DNA of 64,000 nt from contig RDEW01000018.1 in the NCBI GenBank assembly GCA_011109175.1, forward strand, positions 1,047,583-1,111,582, read 5' to 3'. This DNA is from Dicyema japonicum. Lineage: Eukaryota > Dicyemida > Rhombozoa > Dicyemidae. Below the pieces are notes generated by a model, which was not told the DNA's origin, did not search any database, and worked only from the letters and a program-made list of their open reading frames with translations. Shown here piece after piece: positions 57,881 through 64,000 of the stretch. Within the stretch, counting starts at the first letter, position 1; each line of letters opens with the position of its first letter. A program made the position numbers and the translations under genes.

Positions 57881-58902
57881 GATCAATGAAAGTCTCTACA
57901 AAAAGTTGAGGATGACGGAATCGTGCCCATGGAACAACGATGCTGGAGTGAAGATCAGATTGGTGATGGTGCTCAAGAGATTGCAGTTAGAGAGCCATGA
58001 ATGGCTCAAAACGAAAGAGAATAAATTCATACAGCTAATCTTTAAATAGTTTAATTATGACTTTTATGTTTCTTCTTTGGTTGAAAAATTTTTTCCTCTC
58101 ATGATTTGTATGAAAATGAGCTTTATCAGCCATCCCTATTTTCTGGCTCCCTTTTTGTAATCAACAAACTAACTGCGAAATAATCACAGCACACACTTTA
58201 AGGTCAAATCGGAACGAAACGGCTATTCTCTTATCATCCAGCTGGTCATCAATTTCAGTAATAGGATAGGCATTCAACCAAGTAACCGTTGAATGACTGC
58301 TGGCAGTTTTGAGGCAGACAAGTTTTCTTTTATCTCCACAGCTCTCAAGGTACATTTCATCAAAAAAACATCTTAAATGCGATTTTCGATTAGTAGTTCA
58401 CCAGGAGTATTAAGAAATAAATCCTTCCATGCACCCATAGCTTCTGAGGGTAAAAGAGATACGTTTAGGTCGGAATCCCTACATCCTAAGATGAACTGAA
58501 GAGGTAAAATGTGACTCAATGGCGTGTCGAAAGGTACAATAGGACATATCCCACTGAACCAACAGGAAGTGCTGTTTAAATCCATTCATTTTTGTCAAAA
58601 TGTATATTCAAAGTCATATTTACATGTGACTCAAGTTCACCATCAAGGAAAGATAGAAGATCTTCATAACAGTGTCACCATCTGAAAATGATTTTGGGAA
58701 GCATGAGGCAGTTTTTGAAATCTAAAAGCCCAACGTGGTTGTCCAAAATGGTCAACTTGATGAAAAAGCGTTATCTTGAATTTGCTGCCTTAAAAGTCTT
58801 AAAACGTAATCTATGTCAATGCTTAACCCAGAATTTAATTTGGACAGAAAGAAAGACTTGTGAAATAAAAAATACATAAAAATGACTATAAAAATATATT
58901 CC
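57880..58902 (-). repeat. Third, partial copy of the duplicated segment
   Basis: Direct repeat of 63.02-64.0 kb and inverted to 31.71-32.75 kb. Includes the frame MDLNSTSCWFS (58,373-58,585) and LESCGDKRKLVCLKTASSHS (58.16-58.35 kb) of a restriction-endonuclease LINE. More diverged than the other two copies are from each other. Confidence 0.85.
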
Positions 58903-59824
58903 ATGACCTCTGTCTTGTCTGAAAACGGAGTATCCTGGAAAGTTGGGGTTGGTCGCTGTGAATTAACTAAGTAAAATAATAATAACGATTTATTAACAAA
59001 ATAGTTAAAAAGTTTTCTGGAAGTTATTACATCTGAGACCTACCAAGGCTTAGACTCCACACCCGGACCCTTCCTCCTTTTTAAATTTTTTTCAGGACGT
59101 TTTTCCCAGCTTTATATACGTGTTCTGGATCTTTGATCTACTCTTGAAACCATTGATCCGATCATTCACAATCCTGCTAATCGGTTCTAACAGCTTATTT
59201 TCGTCCTCCCTTAGACAGTCTTTCAGTTTCTTGTTTAAGGAGAGCTTAATGCAGCTCTCCTTAAATCAGCGGTCTCGATTGGGAGTGCGAGAAATAATTT
59301 TAGAATTCATGATTACTTGTACATATATGAAAATGATCTTTAAATAATATATGTCACCGTCGTTACGTTGAATTCAATCGAGTTTTTGCATTTTTATGTT
59401 TTGAAAATATAAACGATTTTAACTAAAAATTACACCATTTAACTAAGAAATATATGAATTATCCAGAAAACTAATTTTTATTTTGATTAGGTCTACGTAC
59501 GGACGGTGACATTCTTTATATTGGGTCAATCGATGAGGAAATGTGAACAAAATAATAGGAATTTAGTATCATCTATCAAAATGAAAATAAATTCAATTTT
59601 GAAAATAAACTTCCAAATTTTAATAAATTAGTAAATAGCTTCTGTGGTTGAAAAGTCAATTCCTTTCACGATATGAAGGAAATCCACTTGATCAGACATC
59701 CCTGTTATCTGGATCCCTTTTGTGTAATAAGCAAAATAATGACACGCCAAGGAAATCAATTTGAGTCCTAAAATCCACGATGTATAAGCTGCGGAAATAT
59801 CATTAAATAATATATATTATTGTT

Positions 59825-60841
59825 ATGCCGTTCCAATTTTATATTCTCACGAAATCACGATTCACAATGATAGATTTAATGAAAAAACGTATAGTAGCAG
59901 TCATTGCAGTACATATTTTTGAAGTTTTAGCTCAGGTGATTTTACTACTCATTATCCTGGTCTTCAAGATGTACTCTATAGATACTTTGATGGAGAAAAA
60001 CACAAATATTTTGATAGTGGTAATCTCGGGTAAACTTAATTTATCTATTAGATCCTAAAAATCAAGAAAGAAGGCAGGTGATTAGAGAAACGTGGGGTAA
60101 TAAGAAAACAATAAAGGCATTTAATGCAACGTTAGTATTTTTCATGGGACACTATAAAACTGGACGACCTTCTTATCTGGCTGAAGAATCAAAACTTCAT
60201 GGAGATCTTATATTCGCAGACTTTTGCGAATCTTACTTCAATTTGAGCATCAAAAGCATTGAGGCTCTCCAGTTGCTTTTTATTAATAAAATAAGATGGG
60301 CTTCTTATAACTTTAAGAATTTTAATTTTTTTGTTAAAGTCGATGACGACGTCCTCTTCAACATTGAAGCATTGACATTAAGGATTTCTCAGTTTGGATT
60401 CCGCATCAAACAAGATGGCCGTTTTTTGTTTGGGTTTTTGATGAAGAATAATAAGGCGATAAGGGAAAATTCAAAATGGTAATTTCAAGTTAAATTCTAA
60501 GGGCAATTTCCTACGATGAGTATCTCTTAGATGATTATCCTCCATTTTGTTCTGGCACGTGCTATGTTTTGACAAGGACAGCAGTAGATACTATAGTTGA
60601 AGTTTGTAAAATTAAAAAATTAATACATTTGGAAGATATCGCAATTACAGGTAAAAATTAACTAAACTCTAAAGGAATTTGTCGTGAAGAAGCACATGTC
60701 ATAAAATATAATGTCAATGGATTCATTATCACTCAGAATTCTGGGAACATTTGCCTCAGTAAAAACGCAGTCTCTCACCATCTTGATCAATCCCCTGATG
60801 AAATGAGAGAGTTTTACTATCAACAAAAAAACAATTGTTGA
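59825..60841 (+). CDS. Beta-1,3-galactosyltransferase (GT31), intact
   Basis: Type II Golgi membrane enzyme of family GT31, transferring galactose or a related sugar in beta-1,3 linkage to glycans. Exons 59,825-60,029, 60,052-60,478, 60,502-60,650 and 60,675-60,841 join across introns of 22, 23 and 24 nt, giving 948 nt, or 315 aa. A signal anchor lies at about residues 23-47 (AVIAVHIFEVLAQVILLLII) after a basic MKKR. Family motifs: RRQVIRETWG (about 75-84), FFVKVDDDVLF with the metal-binding DDD (about 166-168), YPPFCSGTCYVLT and HLEDIAITG (the ED motif). The start could also be the internal ATG at 59,870 or 59,882, which would give a shorter tail before the anchor; the longer N-terminus is conserved between copies. 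All other copies in the window are broken, so this one may be the active source. Confidence 0.92.
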
Positions 60842-60913
60842 AAACTAATAAATGAGATTTTCCTTTTTATCATGCATTCCTCATTCGACGAATAAGGATG
60901 GGAACAAGCTACC

Positions 60914-61870
60914 TTGCCCGTTCGCTTTGATGGACTCGGAATTTTCTCACCATCTGATTTACCACACCCGGCATATCAATCCTCATTGGACTCCAATCAG
61001 AATTTGATCATGATGATTCTCCAGCTCCCATCAGAGTTGTCAAAGATCGAAGATTTGGTACACCCTAAAGTCAAACAACCCGAACAGAGAGACCTTTATG
61101 AGTCTGTCTGCGAGGATTAATACGAGAGGCTTTTGAAAATATCTAACCAACACCGACGAGCCTGTCTTTTAACTGCAAGATGCGAGTGGAGCGGGGCTTG
61201 GATCAATGCCCTACCCATTGGAAACGTGGAAACTCATCTAGACAATGAAACGGTCCGCACCGGAGTCTCCATCAGACTTGGATTGAAAGTTTGTCAACCC
61301 CATGAGTGCCGATGCGGCCGGAAGGTCGACTGCTATGGACATCATGCCCTTTCTTGTCGAAAAAGCGCAGGTCGATTCGCTAGACACAAGGCTATAAATG
61401 AAGTGGTGAAGCGCGCCCTCGAGTTGGCGGGATACCCATCCATTCTAGAGCCAACGGGCTTGAGTAGGGATGATGGGAAGCGACCCGATGGAATTACTGT
61501 CTTCCCCTTCTCTCGGGGCAAATGCTTAATTCGGGATGCTGCCTGTACTGACAGCTTTTCCCAGTCGAAACTTTTGAGGTCGGCAATGAAAGCGGTAGAG
61601 GCCTCCCGTTTATATGAAAACTCAAAAATATAGAAATACAGCAGCCTCCTAAACCGTTACCATTTACAGCCAGTGGTCGTCGAGACGAGCGGAGTCTTTG
61701 GCCCCAAGACGGTCTTTTTCCTTAGAGCACTTAGGTGTCTATTGACCAAAGCCTCGAGGGAGCGTCGGGAAACCGAGTGGCTATTCCAAAGGATATCCCT
61801 GGCAGTAGTCAGAGGTAACAGCCACTCGATCATATCCGCTGGACTCAGTAATTAACTACTCATGATTACT
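60914..61870 (+). mobile_element. Restriction-endonuclease LINE, C-terminal part
   Basis: Right-arm copy of the 33.86-34.85 kb fragment. It has the zinc knuckle CRCGRKVDCYGHHALSC and GKRPDGITVFPFSRGK ... RDAACTDSFS in one 166-codon frame (61,133-61,633), which differs from the left arm by a D-to-N change (HLDDETV to HLDNETV). The tail piece is at 61,673-61,855. Confidence 0.8.
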
Positions 61871-62099
61871 CAGTTATTTCTTTATGAACAAAAATAATAA
61901 GAATTTAATCACGTCTATCAAAATGGAAATAAATTTAATTTTGAAAATAAACTTCCACAATTTTATAAATTAGTAATTATCTTTGGTTGAAAAATCAATT
62001 CCTGAATAAAAAAATCTTTTGTGGTGTAGGGCATGTTTGTTTTGAATAAACAATTTGAAACATATTCTACGGGCCTTCCTGCTGACATGGAAACTGAAA

Positions 62100-62960
62100 A
62101 CACGGACGAAGTAGAATGGCTCGGGAACTGTATAATGTTCTGGAGATTACTTCGGATGCTGTTTTTAGCACAAAACCGCAAGCTCTGATAGCCATGGCTG
62201 ATGTTGTAGAGTAGAGTGGGCCAGCGAGGTTGTCAGACTTTCTCGTCAGAGATTTAATCGTATTCCGAGGAATGGATAGTCCATTATAACGGATACTTTC
62301 AATGAAAAGTTTGAGACCTCGAAGTCTATCTCCGATATCAAAAAACTCTCAAGATTGTCATGTACAAAGAATTCTATCAAGAGTGATTCTTGTGGAGCTC
62401 TCTCACAGAATTATGAAATATCCAATTTAAGAAATTATCTTGAGGAATTTAATTCCAAATTGGGAGAGTTCAAAGTCTTCTCGAACTAATCGGCTTGCCA
62501 CTAAAAAGATTCCTTACAAAATTTTGGTTAAAAAGCTACTATTTGGAATGAATCTTGCAATTAAAGAAAATTTGAAATCCTATGAACTTGGATGAAATTT
62601 TAAAGAAGCTGAAGACTCACTCAGTCCAATCAATAGTCACAACTGAGAATGTTGAGATCCGAGTCGATACGACGCTAATGACGGATTTCAAAGTACAGCA
62701 TAATAAGCCGGACATATTTTTTTATAAAAGGACAAGTGAGATTACTTTAGTAGAGGTTGGAATCATTTTTCAGGAGTTGCTGAAAGTGGTTAAAGTAGAA
62801 AAACTTCATAAATAGGACTTCCTCGCTGGAGAGTTGTCTCAAATATACAATGCGAAAATTAAAATTATTCCTATTGTTTTGGGAGAGAATTTTAAGTTCT
62901 ACAAGTCATACATGGATGTTTTGTGTTAAAGAAAACTCTTGAAAGCATGTTAGTGGAGCA
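62100..62960 (+). mobile_element. Second-type restriction-endonuclease LINE fragment
   Basis: Reads RLATKKIPYKILVKKLLFGM, MNLDEILKKLKTHSVQS, VQHNKPDIFFYKRTSEITLV, EVGI and, after one stop, GELSQIYNAKIKIIPIVL. The PD...E-x-G pattern with a following hydrophobic strand is the nuclease core. Differs from the left arm by one Leu-to-Phe change before KVQHNK. Confidence 0.6.
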
Positions 62961-63299
62961 CCGACATGAGATGAACTTTCAAGAGAGTGATGTTAGTGAG
63001 GTCATTCATTTCTTACAATGAAAGTCTCTACAAAAAGTTGAGGATGACGGAATCGTGCCCATGGAACAACAATGCTGGAGTGAAGATCATATTGGTGATG
63101 GTGCTCAAGAGATTGCAGTTAGAGAGCCATGAATGGCTCAAAACGAAAGAGAATAAATTCATACAGCTAATCTTTAAATAGTTTAATTATGACTTTTATG
63201 TTTCTTCTTTGGTTGAAAAATTTTTTCCTCTCATGATTTGTATGAAAATGAGCTTGATCAGCCATCCCTATTTTCTGGCTCCCTTTTTGTAATCAACAA

Positions 63300-63722
63300 A
63301 CTAACTGCGAAATAATCACAGCACATACTTTAAGGTCAAAGCGGAGCGAAACGGCTATTCTCATTGCTTATCATCCAGCTGGTCATCAATTTCAGTAATA
63401 GGATAGGCATTCAACCAAGTAACCTTTGAATGACTGCTGGCAGTTTTGAGGCAGACAAGTTTTCTTTTATCTCCACAGCTCTCAAGGAAGACCTTATCAA
63501 AAACACATCTTAAATGCGATTTACGATTAGTACTTCATCAGGAGTATTAAGAAATAAATCCTTCCATGCACCCATAGCTCCTGAGGGTAAAAGAGATACG
63601 TTTAAACCGGAATCCCTACATCCTAGGATGAACTGAATAGGTAAAATATGACTCAATTGAGTGTCCAAAGGTATAATAGGATATTTCCTACTGAACCAAC
63701 AGGAAGTGCTGTTTAAATCCAT
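63300..63722 (-). mobile_element. Restriction-endonuclease LINE fragment
   Basis: Right-arm copy of 31.99-32.46 kb, identical in translation over MDLNSTSCWFS ... LIVNRI. The same fragment also occurs at 58.16-58.59 kb. Confidence 0.55.
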
Positions 63723-64000
63723 TCATTTTTGTCAAAATGTATATTCAAAGTCATATTTACATGTGACTCAAGTTCACCATCAAGGAAAGATAGAAGATCT
63801 TCATAACAGTGTCACCATCTGAAAATGATTTTGGGAAGCATGAGGCAGTTTTTGAAATCTAAAAGCCCAACGTGGTTGTCCAAAATGGTCAACTTGTTGA
63901 AAAAGCGTTATCTTGAATTTGCTGCCTAAAAGTCTTAAAACGTAATCTATGTCAATGCTTAACCCAGAATTTAATTTGCACAGAAAAGAAAGACTTGTGA

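Larger units (their letters stand above)
59018..64000 (+). repeat. Segmental duplication, right arm of inverted pair
   Basis: Inverted copy of 31,711-36,585, continuing past the window end. Relative to the left arm it has about 135 extra bases near 59,255-59,395. Several translated blocks are identical or differ by one or two residues. It contains the only intact GalT gene. Confidence 0.9.

Noticed and set aside
1-64000. CRISPR array, rRNA genes or prokaryotic operon
   Set aside because: No spaced direct repeats, no rRNA-like sequence, and all recognised genes are animal genes with spliceosomal introns.

Overview
The window is AT-rich eukaryotic nuclear DNA from an animal. It carries a bHLH-PAS (ARNT-type) factor, a tropomyosin, a SWEET sugar transporter, a DCN1-like neddylation factor, an endonuclease G, a TCP11-family protein and type II GT31 galactosyltransferases. 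The main feature is that these genes are cut by spliceosomal-type GT-AG introns of only about 20-26 nt. They are placed exactly where a conserved reading frame changes phase, so each gene looks like several short unrelated frames until they are removed. Ultrashort introns of this size are known from dicyemid mesozoans, so a dicyemid or close relative is the best guess (inference from gene structure only).

Layout. 1-14.4 kb is the gene-rich end: LINE relic, ARNT-like gene (+), tropomyosin (+, with two local tandem duplications), SWEET (+), an unrecognised spliced gene (-), DCN1-like (-), endonuclease G (-), LINE relics, a 302-bp N gap, and the 5' end of an unrecognised gene (-) that runs into the gap. 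14.4-27 kb is mostly decayed LINE and SINE material, with a first galactosyltransferase (GalT) pseudogene and two unrecognised minus-strand spliced genes. TCP11 lies at 28.6-30.1 kb. From 31.7 kb to the end the window is a mosaic of duplicated blocks. A segment of about 4.9 kb (31.71-36.59 kb) recurs inverted at 59.02-64.0 kb and runs off the window; part of it recurs a third time at 57.9-58.9 kb. Six or seven GalT copies are spread through the window and only one (59,825-60,841) is intact. Two hAT elements with TIRs and 8-bp target duplications are present, one of them inside a GalT pseudogene.

Mobile DNA has four main types. (1) Non-LTR elements with a restriction-like endonuclease: the copy at 52.3-55.45 kb is nearly complete, and there are many fragments. 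(2) A second restriction-like endonuclease family with a KPD...EVG motif, seen only inside the duplicated segment. (3) Jockey/RTE-like LINEs with AP endonuclease. (4) tRNA-derived SINEs; one family ends in the same 3' tail as a LINE in the window.

No operon-like or defence-like system is visible. The genes are unrelated housekeeping, signalling or membrane genes. Several open frames are broken by single-base shifts or by tandem duplications of about 150 bp. Some of these may be assembly errors rather than real mutations.
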